A stretch of DNA of 64,000 nucleotides, from NCBI GenBank assembly GCA_964289745.1, contig CAXYMM010000002.1:62001-126000 (forward strand). Reading direction: 5' to 3'. The notes under the pieces are model-generated. The model did not search any database. It was given only the letters and a program-made list of their open reading frames with translations, and had not been told where the DNA came from. Source of the stretch: Ekhidna sp964289745. Its GTDB lineage: Bacteria; Bacteroidota; Bacteroidia; Cytophagales; Cyclobacteriaceae. Shown in pieces: positions 26,607-35,346 of this stretch (positions are counted from its first letter, which is position 1; every line of letters begins with the position of its first letter). The position numbers and the translations under genes are program-made.

Positions 26607-27537
26607 ACTGCTGATAAGCCTTGATTATCGATTTTACCAATTTATGCCTCACCACATCTTTTTCATCGAGGTTAACAAATCCTATTCCTTTTACTCCTTT
26701 AAGTACCTTTATCGTTTCAATCAGCCCAGAAGTTTGCTTCTTAGGTAAGTCGATCTGTGATTGGTCGCCAGTCACAATAATCTTGGATTTGAGCCCTATG
26801 CGAGTTAGAAACATTTTTATTTGCATGGGTGTCGTATTTTGGGCTTCATCTAAAAGGACGTACGCGTCGTTTAGTGTTCTTCCTCTCATATAAGCCAATG
26901 GTGCAATTTCTAGAATACCGTTTTCTTTATAGTACTTGAGTTTCTCGGCAGGGATCATATCGCTAAGGGCATCATAGATAGGACGCAGATAGGGATCAAT
27001 CTTTTCCTTCAAATCCCCAGGGAGAAAGCCCAAGTTTTCGCCTGCTTCTACTGCGGGTCTTGTGATAATTATTTTTTTAACTTCTTTATTCTTAAGTGCT
27101 TTTACGGCTAGTGCCACAGAAATATACGTTTTCCCGGTGCCTGCAGGACCGATGGCAAATACCAGATCGTTTTTATCAACTTCTTCAACTAGTTTTTTTT
27201 GATTAGCTGTTTTTGGGGCGATTCGTGTTCCTCTCGTTCCATGAATTAAGACGTGCGAAGTGCCGCTTCCATTGATGGTATCTTCTTCATTAGCTAAAAA
27301 GTCCTTTACATTTTCATTTGTCACTTTCCCGTACTCATGGTAGAACGAGAGAAGGGAATTAAGGATTTCGTGGATCTTAAAAATTTGAGGGGAGGATCCC
27401 TTTATTCGTATTTCGTTACCTCGGCTCACAATTTTGCTATCAGGAAAGGCAGTAGAAAGGATTTTTATGTTTTGATTTTCTATACCTAGAAAGTCTACTA
27501 GTGAGATATTTTCAAGTGTAATTATTTTTTCAAGCAA
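26587..27537 (-). CDS. phoH: PhoH-like ATPase/RNA-binding protein
   Basis: 316 residues from a TTG start (TTG CTT GAA AAA); no ATG or GTG is available upstream before a stop. An N-terminal KH-like segment (about 20-75; SRGNEIRIKGSSPQIFKIHE) leads to the PhoH P-loop NTPase domain with AIGPAGTGKTYISVALAV, RPAVEAGENLGFLPGDL and the Walker B VLLDEAQNTTP, then VTGDQSQIDLP. Members are linked to RNA metabolism and ribosome maturation. It is divergent from the SAM hydrolase gene at 27618. Confidence 0.93.
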   Translation of the reverse strand: MLEKIITLENISLVDFLGIENQNIKILSTAFPDSKIVSRGNEIRIKGSSPQIFKIHEILNSLLSFYHEYGKVTNENVKDFLANEEDTINGSGTSHVLIHGTRGTRIAPKTANQKKLVEEVDKNDLVFAIGPAGTGKTYISVALAVKALKNKEVKKIIITRPAVEAGENLGFLPGDLKEKIDPYLRPIYDALSDMIPAEKLKYYKENGILEIAPLAYMRGRTLNDAYVLLDEAQNTTPMQIKMFLTRIGLKSKIIVTGDQSQIDLPKKQTSGLIETIKVLKGVKGIGFVNLDEKDVVRHKLVKSIIKAYQQYESKGD

Positions 27538-27578
27538 TGCGTTTGTTTCGTTAAATCTGAGGATGCTAAAGTTTATTA

Positions 27579-27586
27579 TACTTTTG
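27579..27586 (+). promoter_or_regulatory. Probable -7 element for the SAM hydroxide adenosyltransferase gene
   Basis: TACTTTTG is a perfect TANNTTTG box, 31 bases before the ATG. No TTG lies at the expected -33 position, so the call rests on the -7 box only. Confidence 0.4.
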
Positions 27587-27617
27587 TTTAAACAAATTTA
27601 ATGCTTCTCTTATCAAA

Positions 27618-28391
27618 ATGGCTTTGATTACTTTTTTGTCTGATTTTGGAAGTACGGATCATTATGTGGCGGCTGTCAAGGCGGCAATTTCTTCTGTAAA
27701 TACACAGCAGCAGATAGTTGATATCAGTCATAGTATTAGACCTTATGATATTTCGCATGGAGCTCATGTACTCAAGCATTCCTTTAGGTTGTTTCCTGAA
27801 AGTACGATTCATATCGTCGCAATAGATGCGGTCAAGGAAATTTCGAAGCCTGTGGCGATTCGTTTAGAAGGACATTACTTTCTTGGATTTGATACAGGCT
27901 TATTTTCGCTGATATCTGATCAAAAACCAGACGTAATACAAGCGTTGAGCAGTTCGGGAGGAACGTTTCCCGCCAAAGACTTATTTGCTCCTATCGCTTT
28001 GAGCCTGGCTAAAGGAGAGAAATTAGAAAGCATTGGGTCACCACTAGAGGCTCTGAAGCAGTTGATGGCTCGGCAACTTAAGGTAACTAAAAGAGAGATT
28101 GTTGGAAATGTAGTAAGTGTAGATCATTTTGGTAATCTGATTACCAACATTGCAAAGGAAGATTTTGATAAGATGTTACATTTGAATGGGGCTGAGGCAA
28201 GGTATCTTGTGCGTTTTGGGAGAGAGCAGTTCGATCACTTTCATAAACATTTTGCAGAAGTAGACTCTGGAGACTGCTTTGTTTTGTTTAACTCTTTCAA
28301 CGAACTTCAAATCGGCATTAATAAAGGAAATGCTTCTGAACTTCTTGGGCTAAATATTGACGCACCTGTTGCAATAGAATTTATCAATTAA
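27618..28391 (+). CDS. SAM hydroxide adenosyltransferase (DUF62 family)
   Basis: 257 residues. The two-domain family related to chlorinase/fluorinase hydrolyses S-adenosylmethionine to adenosine and methionine. Visible are FLSDFGSTDHYVAAVKAA with the nucleotide-binding Asp, VDISHSIRPYDISHGAHVL, and in the C-terminal domain VDHFGNLITNI and the HFGN motif typical of the hydrolase branch rather than halogenases. Physiological role is unclear. The downstream small gene starts 2 bases after the stop and is probably co-transcribed. Confidence 0.88.
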   Translation: MALITFLSDFGSTDHYVAAVKAAISSVNTQQQIVDISHSIRPYDISHGAHVLKHSFRLFPESTIHIVAIDAVKEISKPVAIRLEGHYFLGFDTGLFSLISDQKPDVIQALSSSGGTFPAKDLFAPIALSLAKGEKLESIGSPLEALKQLMARQLKVTKREIVGNVVSVDHFGNLITNIAKEDFDKMLHLNGAEARYLVRFGREQFDHFHKHFAEVDSGDCFVLFNSFNELQIGINKGNASELLGLNIDAPVAIEFIN

Positions 28392-28393
28392 GC

Positions 28394-28678
28394 ATGCTTT
28401 TGAGGATAGTAAGGATGGATTTTAAGTCAGAAAAAGTATATGACTTTTTAAAGTTGTTCGATGCAATAAAAGATAAGATAGCTAACTATCTAGGATGTAC
28501 ACATTTAGAGCTTTGCAAAGATGCTAAATTGGATCATGTTTTTTACACCTGTAGTCATTGGGAATCAGAGGAATCTTTAGAGAACTACCGAGATTCGGAA
28601 CTATTTAGGAAGACGTGGATCAAAATAAAGGTTTTGTTTCGTGAAAAGCCTTTAGCATATTCTTTGCTTCAGCGTTAA
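28394..28678 (+). CDS. ABM-like (antibiotic biosynthesis monooxygenase) dimeric alpha-beta-barrel protein
   Basis: 94 residues. The pattern IVRMDF...FLKLFDAIKDKIANYLGCTHLELCKD...FYTCSHWESEESLENYRDSELFRKTW fits the short dimeric alpha-beta-barrel fold of ABM-domain proteins, in which the conserved W-E-S-E-E-L-Y-R stretch packs the barrel. Members include quinone-type monooxygenases and proteins of unknown role. It follows the SAM hydrolase by 2 bases. Confidence 0.68.
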   Translation: MLLRIVRMDFKSEKVYDFLKLFDAIKDKIANYLGCTHLELCKDAKLDHVFYTCSHWESEESLENYRDSELFRKTWIKIKVLFREKPLAYSLLQR

Positions 28679-28985
28679 AAATAAGACCCTTGCAAATCTT
28701 CTTGCGAGAATTGAAAACCTACTATAATCCAGTTTGTCAATTTTTTTTGACTGGGCTTAGTCCACTACCACTGGAGGTAACCTTCGCTGACCCTCGATAG
28801 TATATATTACTTACTATCAAGGAATTAGATTGGAGTATATATTTTATCCGAAGGTGCATCTGCCGTCTCAAAGTTTATGTCCTTGCTGAAAACCCCTTCT
28901 AATCTTTTCTTACACGCTCCAGCTGGTTTTAAGTGTTCTAGTTCTATCATTTGGATATAAACCTCCACTTTCGCTCGTCTCTTCC
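28679..28985. other. Non-coding spacer with an imperfect palindrome between convergent genes
   Basis: 307 bases. GATAGTA / TACTATC, extended by CCT / AGG, forms an imperfect hairpin near 28792-28822 and may be a bidirectional terminator. A 41-codon frame on the minus strand (28825-28950; begins MIELEHLKPAGACKKRLEG) has no recognised relatives and may be a real small protein or a relic. Confidence 0.4.
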
Positions 28986-30788
28986 CTAATCCTGCGTGTT
29001 TTTGGTAGCATTTTGGGGGCAGGTTGTACAGACAAGCCCATTTTCCTTTTCAAAAACCCATTCATTACCCTCTAAATCTTCCGAATCATACTTATAGCGC
29101 CACAGTGTATTTCGGAGAATATTTTTGAGTTCTTGATCTATCTTGAAGGTTTTTCCAAATGGTATGTAGAAAGTTGCTTCTACCCTTTGGAATCGAAAAG
29201 GGACACCCCCAAAGGTAAGATCCGAATCAAAGTAAAAGTTTCCATTCTCTTTCTTGACACCATAGTTTACGGCTTCAGCATTTGCTTTTGCCTTTGATTT
29301 AGAATATCCTCTAGAATTAAAATCCATTTTTAGGTTGTATAATCCACTATCTAAATGACCTCTAAGTTTTAGTTCTACGCTTCGGTAACTTCGTATATCA
29401 AGGTTATTGAGATATAACGTAGGAGTCGATTTTTCTACAAAGAAGGTTTTTTCCTCAAGATAAGAGCTATCTGTCAGGAAGTCAGAAACAAGCCTTGGGA
29501 CAGTCACCGCCACTCCTATAGTGCCAATAAGCCAGAGCCCGAAAAGACTCCACGCTACATATGTACTAACCACTTGTCTCCTCAGGATGATGACTAACCC
29601 AATTAAAGCGATAGAAAGGGCAGGTATCATGGAAGCTAGGTAAGAAAAGATGGTGGCGGTAGTGCCAAGCGAGTCAAACAATGCTTCCACAGGGTAGTCA
29701 TTAAGATTTATATAAGATTCGAAGGCCTCCCCAACACCTAGTAAGACCCCAAGTATCAGGGTGAAAGCAAGCATCAATGTGGAGCCTAGAAACACTAAAA
29801 ATAGTCCTGCAAGAACTCTGATAGCCTCTACCATAAAGCGAAATAGGGGGCCTAGAAGTTCACTCAACGCCCCGAATATCATAGCAATGAGGCGGAACGG
29901 GAACAGCAAGATTTTCACAAAAGCATTCTCGCTGTCTCTTCCTTTTTGATTAAAGCTATTTTTTATACTTTTTTCAATGCCCGATAGGGTTACTGCCTCT
30001 CCTTGCATTTGCATTTTTTCGGTAATGGTTTTTGCTTCTGGTGTAATAATCCAAAGAATGATGTATACAAGAAAACCTGCACCACCAAGGAAAATGGAGA
30101 TCACAAAAAAGACTCGGATGGCTACAGGATCAATACCAAAATAAGAGGAAATACCGCTAGCTACTCCTCCAAGCACTTTGTCATCAACGTTCCGGTATAG
30201 CTTTTTGAGCTTAGTGTCTTCTTCCAAATCATTGCTGTCAGGTATTGCAATCCAAAGTACGATGTAGGCAATAAATACAAAGCCGCTAAGCCCCCAAAAG
30301 AAAATATTAAAGAGAAGGGCTAGTAAAATAAGTCGAACCCAAATAGAGTCTACACCAAAATAGTTAGCCAGACCAGAAGCGACTCCTCCAATAATTCTTC
30401 TCTTATTGTCGCGGTAAAGCCGCTTTACTTTTTCGTATGTCTTATCTTCCGATTTTTCCTCTGCATCGGGTATATCTCCGATGTTTTGCGACGATTCGTT
30501 TGCTTCTCCAGAATCCGCTTCCAATGAAGCATCAAAGTCTTTGGTTGTCCCCATGGTGATGATCAATTCATCGATATCCTCCAACGAAATGATCTGCTTA
30601 TTTCCTTCTAACTTCCCAAGAAATATCTCAGCGATTCGACCTTCTATGTCTTCAATGATCTCTTTGCTATCTTCAAAAGAAGAAAAATACGTGTTGACAG
30701 AGTCTAAGTAATTCTTAAGTTTTTCGAACCCATCTTCTTCAAGATGAAATATGATACCTCCAATATTGATATTAATATTCTTCTTCAT
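28986..30788 (-). CDS. PspC domain protein with two PspC modules
   Basis: 600 residues. An N-terminal soluble region (about 1-110) begins MKKNININIGGIIFHLEED, typical of Bacteroidetes PspC proteins. Two PspC modules follow: KRLYRDNKRRIIGGVASGLANYF (quoted in part: RIIGGVASGLANYFG) and KVLGGVASGISSYFG, each with a transmembrane helix. More helices span about 290-430, and a soluble C-terminal domain carries CTTCPQN at the end. PspC proteins respond to envelope stress. It overlaps padR by 4 bases (ATGA), so PadR probably controls the pair. Confidence 0.87.
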   Translation of the reverse strand: MKKNININIGGIIFHLEEDGFEKLKNYLDSVNTYFSSFEDSKEIIEDIEGRIAEIFLGKLEGNKQIISLEDIDELIITMGTTKDFDASLEADSGEANESSQNIGDIPDAEEKSEDKTYEKVKRLYRDNKRRIIGGVASGLANYFGVDSIWVRLILLALLFNIFFWGLSGFVFIAYIVLWIAIPDSNDLEEDTKLKKLYRNVDDKVLGGVASGISSYFGIDPVAIRVFFVISIFLGGAGFLVYIILWIITPEAKTITEKMQMQGEAVTLSGIEKSIKNSFNQKGRDSENAFVKILLFPFRLIAMIFGALSELLGPLFRFMVEAIRVLAGLFLVFLGSTLMLAFTLILGVLLGVGEAFESYINLNDYPVEALFDSLGTTATIFSYLASMIPALSIALIGLVIILRRQVVSTYVAWSLFGLWLIGTIGVAVTVPRLVSDFLTDSSYLEEKTFFVEKSTPTLYLNNLDIRSYRSVELKLRGHLDSGLYNLKMDFNSRGYSKSKAKANAEAVNYGVKKENGNFYFDSDLTFGGVPFRFQRVEATFYIPFGKTFKIDQELKNILRNTLWRYKYDSEDLEGNEWVFEKENGLVCTTCPQNATKNTQD

Positions 30789-31129
30789 TTTTTCTTCGAT
30801 TTTTTATTTGAGATGATTCTTCTTGTGGAACTTAGCAATTCCGTCCACGTTTGATCAAGATTTTTTAAGAAGGTTTGTCCACCCTCCGTAAGTGTGTAGT
30901 ATTTTCTTGGCGGTCCAGAGCTCGATTCCACCCATCTATAATCTACCAATTTAGCTTTTCTCAAACGAGTAAGCAATGGATAAAGTGTACCTTCTACAAC
31001 CATTATTCTTACCGAAGTAAGCTCTTCCAACATATCAGAGGCATAAACTTCTCCTCTTGAAATAATGTGGAGAATGCAAAATTCCAAAATCCCCTTTCGC
31101 ATTTGAACTTGTGTATTCTCAATGTTCAT
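30785..31129 (-). CDS. PadR family transcriptional regulator
   Basis: 114 residues. The winged helix is clear: KGILEFCILHIISRGEVYAS, the recognition region MVVEGTLYPLLTRLRKAKLV, then the wing SSGPPRKYYTLTEGG, matching the PadR consensus. The ATG is at 31129 and the stop overlaps the PspC start. In Bacteroidetes PadR usually sits upstream of PspC, acting as repressor of its own operon. The inducing signal is not evident. Confidence 0.95.
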   Translation of the reverse strand: MNIENTQVQMRKGILEFCILHIISRGEVYASDMLEELTSVRIMVVEGTLYPLLTRLRKAKLVDYRWVESSSGPPRKYYTLTEGGQTFLKNLDQTWTELLSSTRRIISNKKSKKK

Positions 31130-31344
31130 TTTTTTGCATTTTTAACTTAAAATCGATTGAATAGAAGGTTTTAGGTTGTGTATACGTAAAGGTACTTTGT
31201 ATAGCCGAGTACTTGTTAAAAAAATATACTTTTAAGTTAATTTTATTTTTATAATTACATTTTTTGTATAAATAATTTTAGTACGTTTGATTTGATTTCC
31301 AGAATGGCAATTACTTCAATGATACGATGCTTACTAAATCGCCC
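31130..31344. other. AT-rich upstream region of padR
   Basis: Presumably holds the padR promoter. On the minus strand TACCTTTA (near 31185) is one mismatch from the -7 consensus, with no good TTG upstream. Nothing else is seen. Confidence 0.35.
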
Positions 31345-31680
31345 AGTTGATATGTGGAAAGAACGGATCATTGTCATATACCCAATCCAGTGTACACCGC
31401 ACCAGTCCTGCATGACCTGAGCGATGAATTCTGGGTCATTATCAACCCTAAGAGCCTCAAGGCTGCCTCTCTATTCCAGCAGTTTATCCAACTCGCTGAT
31501 CACTCGCAAACCGATTAGAGAGGTGACTATTCGGATGGTCAAAACCTCTCGGTTGAAGGCATCAATCGCATTAAATGCCTAGAAAGGTTTACCCCTGCAT
31601 AAGCCGTCATGAACAAAGACCATCGACCAAGTCAGATTAGGGTGTAATGGTGGCGAAGGCATGTTCGATTCGATACTTTT
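31345..31680 (-). pseudogene. IS3-family transposase (OrfB) relic
   Basis: On the minus strand a broken copy of an IS3-type integrase-core transposase is readable: PPLHPNLTWSMVFVHDGL, then a TAG, AFNAIDAFNREVLTIRIVTS, another TAG, then RVDNDPEFIAQVMQDWC. These match the consensus around PNxxWSMDF, DDFNRE and DNGPEF. The first catalytic Asp position reads Val (SMVF) and two stops interrupt it; the third catalytic region (ERFN) is missing. No inverted repeats or target duplication were found. It is a dead fragment, not a mobile element. Confidence 0.82.
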
Positions 31681-31746
31681 ATATACCTTTACTCGGCTTA
31701 GTTTACGATTAATCGCTAAACGTTACAGTTTAGGAACAAATAAAAA

Positions 31747-32739
31747 ATGAAAGTAAAAAACAATATTATTTTAATCACAATCGCTATTTGTTTATCAGGT
31801 TGCGGAAATTATTTCGAAAAGTATTTCAATAAAGATTACTCTTTAGATGATTACAGACCAGGACTCGTCAAAAAGACGGAAAGTGCCAGTATTTATTATA
31901 CACAGAACCCAGAACTGGACGCTATTGGTCTTATAGAAAATGGTTTTTTAAATATGGGTTATGCTGTATTTGAAGAATCAGCGTTCAATGAAGAAAAACA
32001 AGCGCTTGAATTTGCAGAAACCATTGGAGCAGCTGTTGTTCTGTTGCAAACAAAATTTGAAAGAACTAAAAAAGTGTACGATGAATATCAATACGCCGTA
32101 TCACCAATACCGGTGAGCGGAAGAGGAGATTCGATCTCAATGTTAAGAAGCGCATTTCCTAGTACCGACTACAATTTTTCCGTTAACTTGAAAAACGGAG
32201 AAGTTAGAGAAACAAATACAGTAAATGTTGGGCCATATCAACACTTTTCAACGGAATATAAAAATGGGAAATTGGTCAGACAGCAAGTGAGTACATCCGT
32301 CGCTCAGCAAGTGTGGAGTGTGCCGCCCTATCAAAGAAACTATGTAGCAATGCCTAACAGTCAAGGTGCTGTTATTATCCCATTAGGTAGACAGGAAAGA
32401 GAAATGGATGTTTATTCTTACCTTGCAACCTTTTGGGGAAAGACGAATTATCCACCTGCTTTGGGCGTGGAGGTAACGGATTTGACATCTCAACAGAAGC
32501 AAACATTAGGATTGGATTTTGGGGTTTCAGTATGGGCAGTATTTAAAAATTCGCCAGCATCAGAAGCGGGAGTTTACAGGGGAGATTTGTTGCTATCCAT
32601 CAATGATGAGGCTATTCAAAGCAGTTACTTAATGGGCGGGCTGATTCGAAAAAATGTCGGGAAGGAAATAGACCTAAAACTTGTTCAAAACGGCAAAATA
32701 ATTGTTAAAAAAATCAAACTAAAGCAACAATCATTCTAA
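31747..32739 (+). CDS. PDZ-domain lipoprotein
   Basis: 330 residues. The signal ends ICLSGC (Cys about 19), a strong lipobox. A middle region (about 45-170) is unassigned, with EFAETIGAAVVLLQTKFER. The C-terminal PDZ domain (about 235-325) has GVEVTDLTSQQKQTLGLDFG, VFKNSPASEAGVYRGDLLLS, and VGKEIDLKLVQNGK. PDZ domains bind C-terminal peptides or mediate protease regulation, but no protease domain is present. The upstream spacer contains the IS3 relic, so its promoter may be near 31690-31730. Confidence 0.82.
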   Translation: MKVKNNIILITIAICLSGCGNYFEKYFNKDYSLDDYRPGLVKKTESASIYYTQNPELDAIGLIENGFLNMGYAVFEESAFNEEKQALEFAETIGAAVVLLQTKFERTKKVYDEYQYAVSPIPVSGRGDSISMLRSAFPSTDYNFSVNLKNGEVRETNTVNVGPYQHFSTEYKNGKLVRQQVSTSVAQQVWSVPPYQRNYVAMPNSQGAVIIPLGRQEREMDVYSYLATFWGKTNYPPALGVEVTDLTSQQKQTLGLDFGVSVWAVFKNSPASEAGVYRGDLLLSINDEAIQSSYLMGGLIRKNVGKEIDLKLVQNGKIIVKKIKLKQQSF

Positions 32740-32783
32740 GGCAAATTAAGGCATAGAATGTTGCAAAATGTGTTATTCAGCAC

Positions 32784-33098
32784 TTAATTCTTCTTTTTGT
32801 TCCTCTGCTCAGCGTAATAGTGATGGTAAATTGTATTTATGAACGCAAGAATGATGCCGACACCCACAACCGTGTAGACAATGGTGAATACCTTGCCGAA
32901 GTCGGTCTGAGGTGCAAAATCCCCAAAGCCTATAGTAGTGAGTGTGATGAAAGAAAAATAGAAAGCGTCAAGCCATTTCCAGCCTTCAATATAATGGTAG
33001 GCGACGGTACCCATTATGAGGATAATGGCAGTAGTAAGCAATAAATTACGATAATCTTTATTTTTGTAAAAGGAGCGTATGGTATCAAATAGAATCAT
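32784..33098 (-). CDS. Two-helix potassium channel-like protein
   Basis: 104 residues. Two membrane helices (LLLTTAIILIMGTVAYHYIE and VFTIVYTVVGVGIILAFINT) flank a pore loop with TLTTIGFGDFAPQT. TIGFGD is close to the K+ filter TVGYGD, with Phe at the Tyr position, as in many bacterial channels. The protein lacks a sensor domain and is short, resembling the minimal KcsA-type fold. It lies 8 bases after the MORN gene on the same strand, suggesting shared transcription. Confidence 0.85.
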   Translation of the reverse strand: MILFDTIRSFYKNKDYRNLLLTTAIILIMGTVAYHYIEGWKWLDAFYFSFITLTTIGFGDFAPQTDFGKVFTIVYTVVGVGIILAFINTIYHHYYAEQRNKKKN

Positions 33099-33106
33099 TC
33101 TGTAAT

Positions 33107-34417
33107 TTATTTTTCATCGACTATTTCTCCCATTTTATAAATGATGGTTGCTTCGATTGTACCTTTCTTGTTAAAATACGTCCATTCACCATGACGTTTA
33201 TTTTGGCTATACGTGCCTTCATATTGTACCTGCCCGTTTTTATAATATTGAGTGTACGACCCATGTAGCCTACCTATCCGGTAGCTTTTTGATATTTTGG
33301 TACTTCCGTTTGGGTAATACTCGTATGCGATCCCCGTTTTTTTAGCGTTTACATAGGTGGTCTCGCTCGTTTTCTTTCCTTTTTCAAATGCTTCGCGAAT
33401 ACCCTCTAGTTTTCCCCTTGAGTAGTTTTCGATAAGCCTCATTTCTCCGTTTTTTTCGTAGAAAGACCAAGTACCAGTGGGTAGGTTGTCTTTAAGCTGC
33501 TTTTTCGATAGCACTTTACCTTCCATAGAATATTCAATTAGGATCGCATCTTTACCACCATTGGAATAGTGAGTCTCTTTTTTTACTTCCCCATTAGGGT
33601 GATATTCTAGATTTTTGCCTATTTGATAGCCATTTCGATAGTTAAATTTATTTTGGATAGAACCATCATCGTAGTAGGATAGGAATTCACCCTCCAAACC
33701 TCCTTTGCGATAAATGCCAGTTGACTTTAGTTGGTTATTTTCGTAATAGGTTTTTAATGTACCTGAACGGTTGCCACGTTCGTTCAATACCTCCATTTCA
33801 AGTCTACCGCTTGGGTAGTAAGTCATGAGTCGTCCATTAAGCAATCCATTGGCGTATTCTGCTTCCAGTTTTAGGATGCCATTTTCATAGTACTGTTTGA
33901 ATGCACCATTTGGTTTTCCATTTTTGTAGAGCGTTTCCTCTTTCACCTGACCCGATTCATAATAACTGTAAACAGGTCCGTCTGGTAAGCCACTTTGAAA
34001 AGAGGTAGCACCCTTAATTCTTCCTTTTTCATCAAAAAGCTTTACCTCCCGTACTAGTGTGTCATCTTTGAAGGTCGCTTCCTGAATGATATTGCCATTT
34101 ACTGAAAAAACCCTCATGATACCTTGCCTTAGATCATTTTTATAGTCTGTGATTCGTTGAATGGAGCCATCCGAATAGAAGTTTTTGAATGTTCCATTTT
34201 TCATTCCATTATTAAAATATCCCGTAACGACCACATTACCCATAAGGTCTAGCATTTCGTACGTACCATGTACCTTTGATGAATCTTTTCCCCAGATTTG
34301 ATACATTTCTTTAAGTTCGCCCTTTTCATAATAGGTTTTTATATCAACGAGTTCCTGTGATTTCAACGGAAACTTGGTGAACAAAACTGCAATTAAAAAG
34401 TAGATTCGTGGCTTCAT
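33107..34417 (-). CDS. Exported MORN-repeat protein (YwqK-like)
   Basis: 436 residues. A signal peptide (YFLIAVLFTKFPLKSQ) is followed by about 17 MORN-variant repeats of 22-24 residues, each with a Y-x-x-G-x-x pattern (FYSDGSIQRITDYKNDLRQG, YYESGQVKEETLYKNGKPNG, YYENGILKLEAEYANGLLNG). These repeats form elongated beta-hairpin solenoids. Similar Bacteroidetes proteins are annotated YwqK antitoxin, but nothing nearby looks like a toxin. The role is unknown. Confidence 0.82.
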   Translation of the reverse strand: MKPRIYFLIAVLFTKFPLKSQELVDIKTYYEKGELKEMYQIWGKDSSKVHGTYEMLDLMGNVVVTGYFNNGMKNGTFKNFYSDGSIQRITDYKNDLRQGIMRVFSVNGNIIQEATFKDDTLVREVKLFDEKGRIKGATSFQSGLPDGPVYSYYESGQVKEETLYKNGKPNGAFKQYYENGILKLEAEYANGLLNGRLMTYYPSGRLEMEVLNERGNRSGTLKTYYENNQLKSTGIYRKGGLEGEFLSYYDDGSIQNKFNYRNGYQIGKNLEYHPNGEVKKETHYSNGGKDAILIEYSMEGKVLSKKQLKDNLPTGTWSFYEKNGEMRLIENYSRGKLEGIREAFEKGKKTSETTYVNAKKTGIAYEYYPNGSTKISKSYRIGRLHGSYTQYYKNGQVQYEGTYSQNKRHGEWTYFNKKGTIEATIIYKMGEIVDEK

Positions 34418-34454
34418 TTAAAGTTCTCGACAACTTTCAACAAAGTTATAAACT

Positions 34455-35309
34455 GTGAAAGATCAAAAAAAAGTATTAATTGTGGGTGTGGGTCTTATTG
34501 GGGGCTCCTTTTCCCTTGCATTGAATAAGGATAAGAAACTGATTTTTGGAGGATTTGATTCCAACAAAGAAAATTTAGCCCTTGCCGAGAAAAAAAACAT
34601 TATTAGTACCCCTTTTGAAGATTTTGGACAGGCGGTACGTTGGGCAGACCTCATACTGCTGACTGTGCCCGTCAATATAATCAGGGAGATGCTACCTGAG
34701 GCACTCGACATGATGCAAAGCCACCAAACAATAGTCGATTTTGGGTCTACCAAACTTAGTATTTGTGAATCTGTAGATGGTCATCCACGAAGAGATCAAT
34801 TTATTGCGGCGCACCCCATAGCAGGAACCGAGTACTCGGGACCATCCTCGGCTTTCGATAGCCTTTTTCAAGAGCAAAACCTTGTGTTGTGCGATATCGA
34901 CCAAACGAATAAGATTAAGCTAAGTGAATTTGAAAAATTAGCAACGAGCGCAGGGTTTTACATTACTAAAATGGGGGCGAAGGAGCATGACCTTCATCTA
35001 GCTTACATTTCTCATTTAAGCCATATTTCTTCTTATGTTCTTAGCCATACGGTACTGCAAAAAGAGAAGGATGGTGAGGTAATTCTTGACTTAGCTGGGT
35101 CGGGATTCGAGTCTACAGTTCGTTTGGCAAAAAGCTCTCCAGCTATGTGGAGCTCAATCTTTCTGGAAAACAAGAAAATGATTCTAAAGGGTATCTCTGC
35201 CTATAAAGAAGAACTCTCACGGCTAGAGTTGCTAATAAAAGAAGACCGCCTAGGAGAGATTTCGGACTACTTGAAGGAGGGGAGAAGAATTCGAAAAATT
35301 TTACCATAA
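34455..35309 (+). CDS. tyrA: Prephenate dehydrogenase
   Basis: NAD(P)-dependent oxidative decarboxylation of prephenate towards tyrosine. 284 residues from a GTG start. Motifs: the Rossmann loop VLIVGVGLIGGSFSLAL, HPIAGTEYSGPSSA with the catalytic His, and an HLAYISHLSHISSYVLS helix. No chorismate mutase or ACT domain is present, so it is the monofunctional type. It is divergent from the MORN gene with only 37 bases between the starts, so both promoters must lie in or overlap that gap. Confidence 0.93.
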   Translation: MKDQKKVLIVGVGLIGGSFSLALNKDKKLIFGGFDSNKENLALAEKKNIISTPFEDFGQAVRWADLILLTVPVNIIREMLPEALDMMQSHQTIVDFGSTKLSICESVDGHPRRDQFIAAHPIAGTEYSGPSSAFDSLFQEQNLVLCDIDQTNKIKLSEFEKLATSAGFYITKMGAKEHDLHLAYISHLSHISSYVLSHTVLQKEKDGEVILDLAGSGFESTVRLAKSSPAMWSSIFLENKKMILKGISAYKEELSRLELLIKEDRLGEISDYLKEGRRIRKILP

Positions 35310-35346
35310 TCTGATAAGTAGAAATAATGGTTAATCATGGCCTTCT

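Noticed and set aside
33107..34417. Toxin-antitoxin system (YwqK antitoxin label)
   Set aside because: The protein is a secreted MORN solenoid and no toxin gene is adjacent.
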